Positions 8,971 through 18,232 are shown, numbered from the stretch's first letter. The stretch: DNA of 64,000 nt from an uncultured Pontibacter sp. (GCF_947499215.1 NZ_CANMNI010000001.1:620001-684000), one strand, 5' to 3'. Notes: generated from the letters alone by a model not told the origin. Made by a program: numbers and translations.

Positions 8971-9435
8971 TTATGATGTACCTTCAACATGAACTGCTTT
9001 CACCTCACTTCGCTCCTGTTCTTTATCCAGCATAGATATACCGGTTTCGCACAGTGCTTTGAGCATGATCAGGTGTCGGGCCCAGTGGAAATTGCAAGTG
9101 GCGTATACCTCGTCCTCTGACTGATAACCGCTTTGTTTGAAATCCAGACAGGTATAATCGCCTCTGCGGGATAAGTGGAAAGATATGCGTGTACCTGTCC
9201 AAGCGTCATTCACGTTCAGACACTCCCACTCCACCGAAGTTGGCGGGTTTAGGGCTGTCACCTTCATCCTGTTAGTGCCGTGCCCCTCCATATGGAATTC
9301 ATTTACGAAACCAACTTCCGGTTTCACGTTGCAATCAGCAATCCACCACTTCGATAGCCCCTGCTGGGTAGTTATAGCCTCAAAAACGGTATGTTCGTCG
9401 GCCTGAATCAATACTTGATGGTATATAGTTGCCAT
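8971..9435 (-). CDS. SRPBCC/START-like domain protein (AHSA1 family)
   Basis: A 154-residue protein from the ATG at 9435 (the frame could extend 5 residues upstream). The opening IYHQVLIQADEHTVFEAIT, the segment LSKWWI and the later VEWECL, TRISFHL and HWARHLIMLKAL follow the AHSA1/polyketide-cyclase helix-grip pattern, a hydrophobic ligand-binding cup. It is cytoplasmic, with no signal. Such proteins range from Hsp90 co-chaperone domains to small-molecule binders, and the ligand cannot be inferred. It lies next to the pirin gene in the same direction (27 bp), so the two may share a transcript. Confidence 0.8.
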   Translation of the reverse strand: MATIYHQVLIQADEHTVFEAITTQQGLSKWWIADCNVKPEVGFVNEFHMEGHGTNRMKVTALNPPTSVEWECLNVNDAWTGTRISFHLSRRGDYTCLDFKQSGYQSEDEVYATCNFHWARHLIMLKALCETGISMLDKEQERSEVKAVHVEGTS

Positions 9436-9462
9436 GAAGCGAAGGTACAAACTCTATAATTC

Positions 9463-10317
9463 TTATCCTTCCCAATTTCCCATCTTCCCCATCTGGTAAT
9501 CACGGAAAGCTTCGCGGATTTCCTCTTCGGTATTCATCACGAACGGTCCGTGTGATACTACCGGCTCGTTGAACGGATGGGCATGGCCGAAAAGGATGTA
9601 GGCATCCTCGGTCGCTTCGACTTTCACTTCCTTGCCTTCATTCCCAAACTCCACTAGGGTGAGTTTGTCAGCCAACTGGCCATTTACCTTGACAGCGCCG
9701 CGCACCACGTAGAAAAAGATGTTGCGCTCCGACGGGATGTTATAGACGAATTCACCACCTTTTTGCATCTCAATGCTCACGATGTGGATGTCACTCAGGT
9801 TCTGGATAGGTGCCTGCACCTCACCCCAACTGCCGGAGATCACGTTGACACGCACGTTGCCGTTGTCCAGTTCCACTACTGGTATCTTGTCTTTCTGCAA
9901 ACCAATGTACTTTGGAGCGGCCATTTTATGCTGGGCAGGCAGATTGAACCAAAGCTGCAGAATCTCGAGCGGCCCTCCCTCCTTTTTGAATTTATCAGAT
10001 GATACCTCCGCATGGATCAGTCCGCTGCCGGCCGTCATCCACTGCACGCCTCCGGCTTCAATGATATCCTTGCCACCGCCTGTATCTTGGTGCATGATGT
10101 CGCCATCCAGAATAAAGGTCAGCGTTTCGAAACCACGGTGCGGGTGCGGACCGAAAGGCAGTCCCCTATTGCCGGGCTTATATACCTGCGGACCATGGTG
10201 GTTCAGAAAGAGGAAAGGATCAATGTATTCCACTTCGCGTGTTGGTATAGCCCGGTAAGTCACCAGATCATCAATAGGCGCGTGCACCGCTTTATGTAAC
10301 TTTTTTATCTTTCGCAT
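9463..10317 (-). CDS. Pirin family protein (bicupin)
   Basis: A 284-residue cytoplasmic metal-binding bicupin. The N-terminal cupin has the pirin signature GPHPHRGFETLTF with metal ligands in HPH, then QWMTAGSGLIHAE supplying the third His and a Glu. Residues 180-270 form the second, degenerate cupin (Pirin_C), ending FVMNTEEEIREAF. Some members (E. coli YhhW) have quercetin 2,3-dioxygenase activity, and others are redox sensors. It lies upstream of the SRPBCC gene on the same strand. A perfect palindrome at 10421-10438 lies about 100 bp upstream and may be an operator. Confidence 0.9.
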   Translation of the reverse strand: MRKIKKLHKAVHAPIDDLVTYRAIPTREVEYIDPFLFLNHHGPQVYKPGNRGLPFGPHPHRGFETLTFILDGDIMHQDTGGGKDIIEAGGVQWMTAGSGLIHAEVSSDKFKKEGGPLEILQLWFNLPAQHKMAAPKYIGLQKDKIPVVELDNGNVRVNVISGSWGEVQAPIQNLSDIHIVSIEMQKGGEFVYNIPSERNIFFYVVRGAVKVNGQLADKLTLVEFGNEGKEVKVEATEDAYILFGHAHPFNEPVVSHGPFVMNTEEEIREAFRDYQMGKMGNWEG

Positions 10318-10420
10318 ATGGTTATCTTTTGATCGCTTGCAAAATAATGTATATACATTAATTACCCTAACCCCTACCTGATTGTTTCAGAACACACTAT
10401 ACTTCAGTTATAAGCAGAAC

Positions 10421-10438
10421 TATCCCCTCAAGGGGATA
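10421..10438. promoter_or_regulatory. Perfect palindrome TATCCCCT-CA-AGGGGATA, operator candidate
   Basis: Two 8-bp arms with a 2-bp centre, 104 bp upstream of the pirin start. There is no T run, so it is not a terminator; the size and symmetry fit a dimeric transcription factor site. The regulator is unknown. Confidence 0.35.
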
Positions 10439-10548
10439 ATTTGCAGCGTGCCATATTCAACCGTCCTTCATTAAGTCTGAACTTAAGGTCTCACCTACTG
10501 GTGATAACTTTCTACACTCCTAAGCTGCACACCAACTTACTTAACATA

Positions 10549-10587
10549 AAAATCCCACCGTTTCCTGATAGAATTGGGTGGGATTTT
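10549..10587 (-). terminator. Terminator-like hairpin after the DJ-1/PfpI gene
   Basis: An 11-bp perfect stem (10549-10559 with 10577-10587) with a 17-nt loop. The A run on its left gives a T run on the minus strand, in the right place to end the gene at 10628-11320. Confidence 0.65.
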
Positions 10588-10627
10588 CACGCTACACTGA
10601 TACTCAGGTATACGGAAACTTAACTGA

Positions 10628-11320
10628 TTAAGCCGCCTTCTCCTTTTTCAGCATTTTGAGCAAAGCTTCTGCCGCCGGTTCCGAAGAGGCGGGGTTCTGA
10701 CCGGTGATCAGCAAACCGTCTGTGACCACGTAGGGCTGCCAGTCGTCAGCTTTGGAGTAGATGCCGCCCAGTTCCTGATAACGGTCCTCCACCAGAAAAG
10801 GCACCACATTGGTCAACTGCACAGCCTCCTCCTCGGTGTTGGTAAAGCCTGCCACTTTTTTGCCTTTCACGAGTGGCTCACCGTCCGCGCCTTTGGCCTG
10901 CATCAAGGCGGCTGGCCCATGGCAAACGGCCGCAACCGGTTTCTGCTGTTTGGCAAAAGACTCAATTAAACGGATGGAGTCTTTGTCGCTGGCAAGATCC
11001 CATAGCGGACCATGCCCTCCCGGAAAGAAGACAGCATCGTAGTCATCGGCTTTTACTTCGGTCAGTTTTTTGGTGCGGGAGAGTTTGTGCTGCAGGTCGT
11101 CGTCTTCGTAAAAGCGCCTTGTGGCCTCCGTCTGCGCGTCTTTTTCCGTGCTTTTCGGATCAATCGGAGGCTGACCTCCTTTCGGGGAGGCAAGGTCCAC
11201 TTTCACGCCGGCATCAGCGAGTGTATAATAAGGAGCGGCAAACTCCTCTACCCAGAAACCGGTCTTCTTGCCGGTGTCGCCCAATTGGTCGTGTGAGGTC
11301 AATACAAATAATACTTTCAT
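10628..11320 (-). CDS. DJ-1/PfpI family protein (Hsp31/glutamine amidotransferase-like)
   Basis: A 230-residue cytosolic protein with the nucleophile elbow AVCHGPAAL (Cys133, His134) and an N-terminal acidic residue in WVEEFAAP, as in the class I Hsp31-like branch of the DJ-1/PfpI superfamily. GGQPPIDPKS and FFPGGHGPLWDL are also typical. Relatives act as glyoxalase III/deglycase or chaperones for stress-damaged proteins; this is family knowledge and not shown here. Length matches single-domain Hsp31 types. It is monocistronic, with a hairpin after the stop, and follows CysM by 64 bp on the same strand. Confidence 0.88.
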   Translation of the reverse strand: MKVLFVLTSHDQLGDTGKKTGFWVEEFAAPYYTLADAGVKVDLASPKGGQPPIDPKSTEKDAQTEATRRFYEDDDLQHKLSRTKKLTEVKADDYDAVFFPGGHGPLWDLASDKDSIRLIESFAKQQKPVAAVCHGPAALMQAKGADGEPLVKGKKVAGFTNTEEEAVQLTNVVPFLVEDRYQELGGIYSKADDWQPYVVTDGLLITGQNPASSEPAAEALLKMLKKEKAA

Positions 11321-11383
11321 AGCTTTTAATATTTAGATGGTTTTAGAGTCAATCCTTTTAACCCGATTTAAGCAGGCAATGTT

Positions 11384-12289
11384 TTAGTTGAACAGTTCGG
11401 AGGAGAGGTAGCGGTCTCCCCGGTCGCAGATAATGCAGACCACCACACCCTCTTCGAGTTCGGAGATCAGTCGGGTTGCCGCCGCGACAGCCCCGCCGCT
11501 ACTCATACCCGCAAACACCCCTTCTTCCCGGGCTAGTCGGCGGGTCATGGCGGTTGCCTCTTGCTGTGAGACATCCAGTATGCGGTCGACCCGCTCCCGC
11601 TCGAAAATTTTGGGTAGGTAGGCCTGTGGCCAGCGCCGGATGCCGGGAATCTGAGAGCCCTCCACAGGCTGTGTGCCCACGATCTCCACAGCCGGGTTTT
11701 GCTCTTTCAGGTAACGCGACACCCCCATGATGGTGCCCGTCGTGCCCATGGCTGACACAAAATGCGTCACCGTTCCCTCTGTGTCGCGCCAGATCTCAGG
11801 GCCGGTACCGCGGTAGTGGGCTCCGTAGTTGTCCGGGTTGCCAAACTGGTTGAGCACGAGGTAGCCGCCTTTCGCCTCTTTGTCGCGCACATAGTCTATG
11901 GCCGCCTCCATGGAGCCCTCGGCAGGGGTTAGGGTTACCTTGGCGCCATAGGCTTCCATGGTTTTTACCCGTTCCGGCGTGGCACTGGCGGGCATCACCA
12001 ACTCGATCTCCACCCCAAACAACTGCGCGATCATGGCCAAGGCTATACCTGTATTTCCGCTGGTTGCCTCGATCAGCTTCGTGCCTTTGGTAAGTTCGCC
12101 TCGGTCCAGCGCCCCTTTGATCATACCGTGAGCCGCGCGGTCCTTCACACTGCCGCCGGGGTTGTTGCCCTCCAGTTTGGCCAATAATTTCACCTTCGGG
12201 TTCGGGGAAATGTTTCTTAGTTCTACCAAAGGTGTGTTGCCAATAAAATCCAGTAGCGTCCGTGTTGTCATGTTTGTCTTTGTGTGCAT
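11384..12289 (-). CDS. cysM: Cysteine synthase B (O-acetylserine sulfhydrylase, PLP enzyme)
   Basis: A 301-residue PLP enzyme making cysteine from O-acetylserine and sulfide (or thiosulfate in CysM). The Schiff-base Lys is in GGSVKDRA (Lys49), the substrate loop is EATSGNTGIALAM, and the phosphate-binding region is SAMGTTGTIMGVS. The C-terminus VCIICDRGDRYLSSELF matches CysM rather than CysK, as do IPGIRRWP and LVLNQFGNPDNY. An internal ATG at 12271 is an alternative start. It is cytosolic and stands alone in the sulfur pathway here. Confidence 0.92.
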   Translation of the reverse strand: MHTKTNMTTRTLLDFIGNTPLVELRNISPNPKVKLLAKLEGNNPGGSVKDRAAHGMIKGALDRGELTKGTKLIEATSGNTGIALAMIAQLFGVEIELVMPASATPERVKTMEAYGAKVTLTPAEGSMEAAIDYVRDKEAKGGYLVLNQFGNPDNYGAHYRGTGPEIWRDTEGTVTHFVSAMGTTGTIMGVSRYLKEQNPAVEIVGTQPVEGSQIPGIRRWPQAYLPKIFERERVDRILDVSQQEATAMTRRLAREEGVFAGMSSGGAVAAATRLISELEEGVVVCIICDRGDRYLSSELFN

Positions 12290-12519
12290 CTGTATACCTA
12301 GTACGTGCTAATTGCCAGAATGGAATTGCCTTCTAGGCCAGAGGATAATGAATCAGGCATAAAAATGCTACCGCATCGATTTGTGAGATGGTTCGGGAAG
12401 GTCACCTCTACCCCACTACCATGGGATTATGCTCCTCCAAAAAGAAAATGGAGTGCCCCCTACCAGTTGCAATCTATACCGCGCAGGTATACGAATTAAC
12501 CATGTTATATCGCTGCAAA

Positions 12520-12562
12520 CTTTAACTCCTAAACTCTCCAACTCCCCAACTCCTAAACTCCA
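12520..12562. repeat. AACTCC-type short tandem tract
   Basis: Imperfect tandem units of about 8-9 bp (AACTCC, AAACTCT, CAACTCC) fill the 40 bp before the dinB promoter. A similar tract is at 51029-51061, and a looser one at 36325-36360, always intergenic. Confidence 0.55.
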
Positions 12563-12569
12563 AATCTCT

Positions 12570-12577
12570 TATCTTTG
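12570..12577 (+). promoter_or_regulatory. -7 promoter element (TATCTTTG) of dinB
   Basis: An exact TAnnTTTG match ending 5 nt before the dinB ATG (12583). With the usual 5-8 nt spacing, transcription would start at or beside the ATG, implying a leaderless or nearly leaderless mRNA. Confidence 0.55.
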
Positions 12578-12582
12578 TAGTC

Positions 12583-13656
12583 ATGCCCATCCGCAAGATC
12601 ATCCACATCGACATGGACGCCTTTTTTGCTTCCGTGGAGCAGCGCGACAACCCGGAGCTGCGCGGTAAGCCCGTGGCCGTGGGTGGTTCGCGGGCGCGGG
12701 GTGTGGTGGCGGCGGCCAGTTACGAGGCCCGCAGGTATGGCGTGCACTCTGCCCTCGCCTCCAAGATCGCGGCACAGCGTTGTCCGCAGTTGATCTTTGT
12801 GAAGCCCCGTTTTGAGGTATACAGCGCCGTATCGCGGCAAATCCGCGAGATCTTCTACTCCTATACCGATCTGGTAGAGCCCCTTTCTCTGGACGAGGCC
12901 TACCTCGACGTGACCGAAAACAAGATCGGTATGCCCTCGGCCACCATCATTGCCAACGAAATCAGAGCCAAAATTCAGGAGGAAACGGGGCTGACCGCCT
13001 CGGCTGGGGTGTCTTTCAATAAGTTTCTGGCCAAGATTGCCTCTGACATGAACAAGCCCAATGGCTTCACGCTGATCACGCCGGACAAAGCCGAGGAGGT
13101 GGTGGCTGCACTGGCCATCGAGAAATTCTATGGCATCGGGAAAGTAACGGCTGCCAAATTACAGAGCATGGGCATTCTCACCGGAGCCGATCTGCGGGAG
13201 AAATCAGAAGAGGAACTGGTGCGGCACTTTGGCAAAACGGGACGCTATTACTACCGCATCGCCCGCGCACAGGACGAGCGGGAGGTACAGCCGCACCGCA
13301 TCCGGAAGTCCATCGGCTCGGAGCGCACCTTTGAGGTAGACCTGACGGAGGAGGAAGTGATGCTGGCAGAACTCGAAAGGCTGGCAAAGGAAGTGGCCCA
13401 CGACATGGAGCGACTGCAGACCACAGCCAAGACCATCACGGTCAAGATCAAGTACTTCGACTTTAACCAGACCACCCGCAGCAAAACCTTTCTGGGCGAG
13501 ATCAAGTCGGCCGATGCTATTTTTACGATCGCCCGTGACCTGTTGCGTACGCCCCAGTTACCGGCATACCCGGTTAGGCTGCTAGGTATAACGGCCTCCT
13601 CCCTTCTCTACCAACACGACAAAATGGAAGGCTACCAGCTCACCTTGGAGTTTTAG
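12583..13656 (+). CDS. dinB: DNA polymerase IV (Y-family translesion polymerase)
   Basis: A 357-residue translesion polymerase. The metal-binding motif HIDMDAFFASVEQ (Asp10, Asp12) opens the palm; SLDEAYLDVT supplies the other carboxylates near residue 104. SAGVSFNKFLAKIASDMNKP is the DinB palm/thumb signature. A helix-hairpin-helix region (FYGIGKVTAAKLQSMG) and the little finger follow, including GSERTFEVDL. Length is normal. The C-terminus QLTLEF is a plausible beta-clamp-binding tail. No SOS box or LexA site is recognised upstream. Confidence 0.95.
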   Translation: MPIRKIIHIDMDAFFASVEQRDNPELRGKPVAVGGSRARGVVAAASYEARRYGVHSALASKIAAQRCPQLIFVKPRFEVYSAVSRQIREIFYSYTDLVEPLSLDEAYLDVTENKIGMPSATIIANEIRAKIQEETGLTASAGVSFNKFLAKIASDMNKPNGFTLITPDKAEEVVAALAIEKFYGIGKVTAAKLQSMGILTGADLREKSEEELVRHFGKTGRYYYRIARAQDEREVQPHRIRKSIGSERTFEVDLTEEEVMLAELERLAKEVAHDMERLQTTAKTITVKIKYFDFNQTTRSKTFLGEIKSADAIFTIARDLLRTPQLPAYPVRLLGITASSLLYQHDKMEGYQLTLEF

Positions 13657-13662
13657 CTTGTC

Positions 13663-15279
13663 TTATTTTCTGGCAGCATGCTTTTTGGCCAGCACCCAAC
13701 TTTCGCGGTCACCATCCGCCTCCGGAGAAGTCTCCAATAGTTCTAAATAGTAGCTCTTTGCCTTTTGCTTGTCTTTGGCTCTTTCAGCGGAGAGGGCCGC
13801 CCCGTAGAGACTGTTATATCTTTTGGGCGACACCTTCAGGCTTGCTTCATAAGCCAGCATGGCTTCCGCAGGCTTTTTGCTCAGCAAAAGCATATCGCCC
13901 AGCAGTTCTCTGGCCGGCAAAACGGCTCCCGGCGTTACCGGATGTTTGTCCAGCGCATCTTCCTTGTCAGCCGCCTCTCGCATCATGGCCAGCGCTTTGT
14001 TCTTGTCTCCTTTTTGATACTCCAACCACGCCTGCACTGCCATGTGCTGTGCTTCGGCCTGCGCTGCCCAATAGGTGTCGCCAGAACTGTTCAACTGCGT
14101 CCGCAATCTGTCCAGTGCTGCAGTAGCCTCTTCTGCCACCGCTGTGTTGCCGGAACGGGCACCGCCTATACCTTTGGCAAAATGGGTGATGGCTTCGGCG
14201 CCTGGGTATTTATCCCAAGCAAAGTTTTCAGGTGAGCGAACAGGCAAAGCTGCCGCCTCCGCCCATTTGCCCCTTTCCAGTGCATGGCGGGCAGGTATAG
14301 CGGCAAGGGCATAGGCCGTCGCGAAACTTGGCGCATACCCCTCCACTCGATGCATTTTTTCTACTACCTCCTGCGCTTTTTTGTCTCGTCCCTGTTGCAG
14401 GTAGCCGTAAGCCATGTAATCCAAGGCGTGCGGATAGTGCATGGACATGGACTCTTTGGATGACTGCCGGAGTGCAGCGTCGGCGGAGCGCATGTTCCAG
14501 TCCACGGCATCTGTCCACTGGCCCAAGCGAACAAAAATATGGCTCGGCATATGCAGCGCGTGTGGCACGTCCGGAGCTATGCGCTCATACTCTCGTGACA
14601 CCTTCACGGCCCTTTTGGCAAGCATCGGATTGTCGTAAGCGTGAATGATGTAGTGAAACAGCCCCGGATGATTAGGGTGCTTGGCGTGCAGTTGTTCCAG
14701 CAATGCTCCAGCTTCTTTCTGCTTGGCAAAGGTGTTGTCCGTTTTAGGGGCAGTGCCCAGCTGGCCTAAGGCGTAAAAAGCCGCCGCTTCCACTTCATTT
14801 GGATACGCTTCGTGCGCTGCCCTATACCCTGCCTCAAAGGCTTTCAGTTGATCTGCATAGCTTGTATTCTCCCAATTCTCATAAAACCCAGACACCGCTT
14901 TGATATAAGCTTTCTCCTTATCTGGCAGATTCTTCTGCTGCAGGGCCTTCTCCACCGCTGCCTGTCCCTTCTGCAGGTCTTCATTGGAGGGCCGCTCACC
15001 CCAGAGCGGGTGAATATAGCTCATGGCGATGCCCCACTGCGCCATACCGCAATCTGGAGCGGCCTGTGCAGCGGCGGCAAACTCCTGCTCTGCTTGGTCA
15101 TACATCATGTGGTGCATCAGCGCCAGCCCATTGTCAAAACTTTGTTGGGCCGACTCGCTGCAGGAAGTTTGCAGATCCACGGTGCCGTGTTTGGTTACAT
15201 GGCCCTGCGCTACAGAAAAGTGAGGCGTTATAACATAGAGTGCACAGCTAATAATAGCTGTTTCAAGTAATAGCTTCAT
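13663..15279 (-). CDS. Secreted tetratricopeptide repeat protein
   Basis: A 538-residue protein from the ATG at 15279, which gives a signal peptide (MKLLLETAIISCALYV...SVAQG); the longer frame to 15336 would bury it. TPR-type helix pairs occur at about residues 45-110 (SFDNGLALMHHMMYDQAEQEF), 185-260 and 445-520 (AMLAYEASLKVSPKRYN, SAERAKDKQKAKSYYLELL). The His-rich segment HALHMPSHIFVRLGQW is conserved in relatives I recall from Bacteroidetes and Proteobacteria, but no catalytic role is established. It is probably periplasmic. It is convergent with dinB, with only 6 bp between stops. Confidence 0.8.
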   Translation of the reverse strand: MKLLLETAIISCALYVITPHFSVAQGHVTKHGTVDLQTSCSESAQQSFDNGLALMHHMMYDQAEQEFAAAAQAAPDCGMAQWGIAMSYIHPLWGERPSNEDLQKGQAAVEKALQQKNLPDKEKAYIKAVSGFYENWENTSYADQLKAFEAGYRAAHEAYPNEVEAAAFYALGQLGTAPKTDNTFAKQKEAGALLEQLHAKHPNHPGLFHYIIHAYDNPMLAKRAVKVSREYERIAPDVPHALHMPSHIFVRLGQWTDAVDWNMRSADAALRQSSKESMSMHYPHALDYMAYGYLQQGRDKKAQEVVEKMHRVEGYAPSFATAYALAAIPARHALERGKWAEAAALPVRSPENFAWDKYPGAEAITHFAKGIGGARSGNTAVAEEATAALDRLRTQLNSSGDTYWAAQAEAQHMAVQAWLEYQKGDKNKALAMMREAADKEDALDKHPVTPGAVLPARELLGDMLLLSKKPAEAMLAYEASLKVSPKRYNSLYGAALSAERAKDKQKAKSYYLELLETSPEADGDRESWVLAKKHAARK

Positions 15280-15582
15280 ATTGGCGTTGCGAAATGGTTG
15301 ATTGAAAACATCAGAGGCAAGGACGAATATCGCCAACAGTTAAGCTGTGATTGCTTAATAGAATGGGGTACTGATAAGCCTACTTGCAGAGTAGCCTATC
15401 CTATTTTTTTACTCATACCGCTGTGTTTTGTTTATTTTCTCTTTACTTAATCTCACTTTGATCAGCAAAAGAAAAAAAGGTATAGCATTAAACCATTCTT
15501 ATCGGGCAGAGTCTTTTATACTATATTTTAAACCGATATATTGTATTAACAACCTAAAACTAACCTAATCTTTCACCCATTT

Positions 15583-18090
15583 ATGAGCAAGAATGTACGC
15601 TATGCCCGGCTGGCTACGCTGCTTCTGGCTGGTGCGCTTATAGCCCCGCCTACCTTTGCCCAGAGCAAGGAAAAAAAGAAGAAGAAAAAAGCCAAGCAGG
15701 AAGTAACCACTACACAGGCTACCCCAGCTGCTAAAAAAGACGACAACGGTGTAAAGCCCTACGCCAGCGTCATCACCCCGAGTGCCGTAACCGACGAAGG
15801 ACTGTTTAAGGTGCACCGCATCGACGAGAAGTATTTTTACGAAATTCCGGATACGCTCCTGAACCGCGACATGCTCATGGTAAGCCGCATCGCCAAAACA
15901 GCGACTAACCTTGGTTACGGTGGTGAGGAGCTGAACCGCCAGATGCTTCGCTGGGAGAAAAAAGGCAACCGCATCCTGCTGCGCCTGATCTCTTACCAGA
16001 ACGTGGCAAGCGACACACTCGAGATCTATCACTCCGTACAGAACTCCAACCTCGCCCCTGTTATTCAGGCCTTCGATGTAAAAGCCTATAATAATGGTGC
16101 ATCGGTAGTAGAAGTAACTGATTTCTTTTCAAAAGACGTGCAGGCCCTTGGCTTGAACAAACGCCAGCGTGAAGCCCATAAAGTGAAGAAACTGGACGAT
16201 AAGCGCTCTTTTGTAGAAGGCATCAAGAGTTTCCCACTCAACATTGAGGCACGCTCGCTCATGACCTACGAGGCTACTGATCCGCCTGCCAACTCCAATG
16301 CCGGCACTATTACAGTAGAGCTTAACCACTCTATGCTCCTGCTGCCAAAGGTGCCGATGCCAGCTCGTCGTTTCGATGAGCGCGTAGGGTACTTTACACT
16401 TTCACAGACCGACTATGGCACTGACGAACAGCGTGCTGCCAAGCGCCGCTACATCGTGCGCTGGAAACTGGAGCCGAAAGACAAGGAGGCTTATGCCCGT
16501 GGAGAACTGGTGGAGCCTATCAAGCCAATTGTATACTACATCGATCCGGCCACGCCGATGAAATGGCGCCCATACCTGAAGCAAGGTGTTGAGGATTGGA
16601 ACAAGGCTTTTGAAGCCGCAGGTTTCAAAAATGCCATCATCGCTAAAGATCCGCCGAGCTTCGAGGAAGATCCGGAGTTCAGCACCGAAGACGCACGTTA
16701 CTCTGTTATCCGCTACTTCTCTTCGGAAACGCAGAACGCTTACGGCCCGAACGTGCACGACCCGCGCTCTGGCGAGATTCTGGAAAGCCACATCGGCTGG
16801 TACCACAACGTAATGAACCTGCTCCGCAACTGGTACTTTGTGCAGACGGCAGCCATTAACCCGGACGCCCGCAGCATAAAGTTCAAAGACGAGGTGATGG
16901 GTGAGTTGATCCGATTTGTGTCCGCGCACGAGGTGGGCCATACTTTGGGTCTGCCGCACAACATGGGCTCCAGCGCTGCCTATCCGGTAGAGAAACTGCG
17001 CGATGCGAAATTCACGAAGGAAATGGGCACGGCCCCTTCCATTATGGACTACGCCCGCTTTAATTACGTGGCACAGCCGGAGGACAAGGGCGTGGCCCTG
17101 ATGCCGGGTATCGGCGTGTATGACAAGCATTCTGTGAAGTGGGGTTACACTTACTTCCCGGAAATGAACGGCTACGACAATACGGCCAAGCTTACGCAGT
17201 GGATCCTTGAAAAGGAAAAAGATCCGATGTACCGCTTCGGACGTCAGCAGGGCAACCCGGTAGATCCGTCTTCACAGACCGAGGACTTGGGTGATGATGC
17301 CATGCTGGCCAGCCACTACGGCATCCTGAACCTGAAGCGCATCATGCCAAACCTGATGGAGTGGACGAAAGAGGAGAATAAGAACTACGACGACCTGCAG
17401 GAGATGTACTCCCAAGTACTGGGCCAGTGGAACCGCTACATGGGCCACGTAACGGCTAACATCGGCGGGGTGTACGAGAACTATAAGACATACGACCAGA
17501 AAGGCGATGTGTACGCTGCCGTACCGAAAGAGAAGCAGCAGCGCGCCATGAAGTTCCTCAACGAACAGGGCTTTGCCACACCGACTTGGATGTTGGACCA
17601 GAACATTCTGCGCAAGTTTGAGTCTGCCGGGGCATTGGAGCGTATCCGCACAGCGCAGGTGAACATCCTGAACAATGTGCTGGAGCCGGGCCGCATGCAG
17701 CGCTTGCTCGAGTCTCAGGCTTCGCTTGGCGGCAAAACCTATACCCTGCCGGAGATGATGGCTGACTTGCGTAACGGCGTGTGGTCTGAAGTAGGCAGCG
17801 GCAAAACAGTGGACATGTACCGCCGCAACCTGCAGCGCGGCTACCTTGACCGCATGGAGTTCCTGATGAAGGAGGAGCAGCGTTCGGTTCCGGCCAGCGC
17901 ACGTGCTTTTGCCGGAGTAACTTCGGTGAACGTGTCGCAGTCTGACATCCGCCCGATGGTGCGTGGTGAACTGACAGCGCTCCGTAACCAGATCAAGGCG
18001 TCACTACCAAAGACTAAGGACTCGATGACGAAGTACCACCTGCAGGACGCACTGGTGCGTATCGATAACATCTTGGATCCGAAAAGTTAA
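15583..18090 (+). CDS. Secreted zinc-dependent metalloprotease (met-zincin, DUF5117/DUF5118/DUF4953)
   Basis: An 835-residue protein with a signal peptide (cut near PTFAQ) followed by a very basic Lys-rich stretch. The order fits the family: DUF5118-like N-terminus, DUF5117 (YFEIPDTLLNRDMLMVSRIAKT region), then a protease domain with HEVGHTLGLPH (His449, Glu450, His453, His459), SIMDYARFNYVAQP as Met turn, and a C-terminal helical part. It is the closest relative in this window to the protease at 820-3255. Expected to be cell-envelope or extracellular; substrate unknown. It is monocistronic and ends at a strong terminator. Confidence 0.9.
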   Translation: MSKNVRYARLATLLLAGALIAPPTFAQSKEKKKKKKAKQEVTTTQATPAAKKDDNGVKPYASVITPSAVTDEGLFKVHRIDEKYFYEIPDTLLNRDMLMVSRIAKTATNLGYGGEELNRQMLRWEKKGNRILLRLISYQNVASDTLEIYHSVQNSNLAPVIQAFDVKAYNNGASVVEVTDFFSKDVQALGLNKRQREAHKVKKLDDKRSFVEGIKSFPLNIEARSLMTYEATDPPANSNAGTITVELNHSMLLLPKVPMPARRFDERVGYFTLSQTDYGTDEQRAAKRRYIVRWKLEPKDKEAYARGELVEPIKPIVYYIDPATPMKWRPYLKQGVEDWNKAFEAAGFKNAIIAKDPPSFEEDPEFSTEDARYSVIRYFSSETQNAYGPNVHDPRSGEILESHIGWYHNVMNLLRNWYFVQTAAINPDARSIKFKDEVMGELIRFVSAHEVGHTLGLPHNMGSSAAYPVEKLRDAKFTKEMGTAPSIMDYARFNYVAQPEDKGVALMPGIGVYDKHSVKWGYTYFPEMNGYDNTAKLTQWILEKEKDPMYRFGRQQGNPVDPSSQTEDLGDDAMLASHYGILNLKRIMPNLMEWTKEENKNYDDLQEMYSQVLGQWNRYMGHVTANIGGVYENYKTYDQKGDVYAAVPKEKQQRAMKFLNEQGFATPTWMLDQNILRKFESAGALERIRTAQVNILNNVLEPGRMQRLLESQASLGGKTYTLPEMMADLRNGVWSEVGSGKTVDMYRRNLQRGYLDRMEFLMKEEQRSVPASARAFAGVTSVNVSQSDIRPMVRGELTALRNQIKASLPKTKDSMTKYHLQDALVRIDNILDPKS

Positions 18091-18112
18091 TTTTCCTGTT
18101 TTTATAATAGTG

Positions 18113-18143
18113 AAAGCCCCGGTCATTTTGGCCGGGGCTTTTT
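18113..18143 (+). terminator. Rho-independent terminator of the met-zincin gene
   Basis: A GC-rich stem (18113-18122 with 18132-18141) is followed by a T run, 22 bp after the stop. Confidence 0.88.
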
Positions 18144-18232
18144 ATTTATCCTTTCTGTTGAATATTAACTAAGATATCCTATGCAATAACAGAACTCATC
18201 ATCCGCTTTACCGAAAAATCAAATTATTCCAG

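Larger units (their letters stand above)
10318..10627. other. Intergenic region without gene
   Basis: This 310-bp gap holds the palindrome at 10421-10438, a terminator-like hairpin at 10549-10587 and one GGTATA at 10608. A 60-codon open frame at 10441-10623 overlaps the hairpin and has no protein-like features, so I treat the region as non-coding. Confidence 0.6.

Noticed and set aside
10441-10623. 60-codon plus-strand frame between pirin and DJ-1 genes
   Set aside because: It overlaps a terminator hairpin and lacks family features.
12520-12562. Short tandem tract as a CRISPR array
   Set aside because: Units are 8-9 bp, imperfect, with no spacers; no cas gene in the window.
16402-17130. 242-codon minus-strand frame
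   Set aside because: Antisense to the met-zincin protease at 15583.
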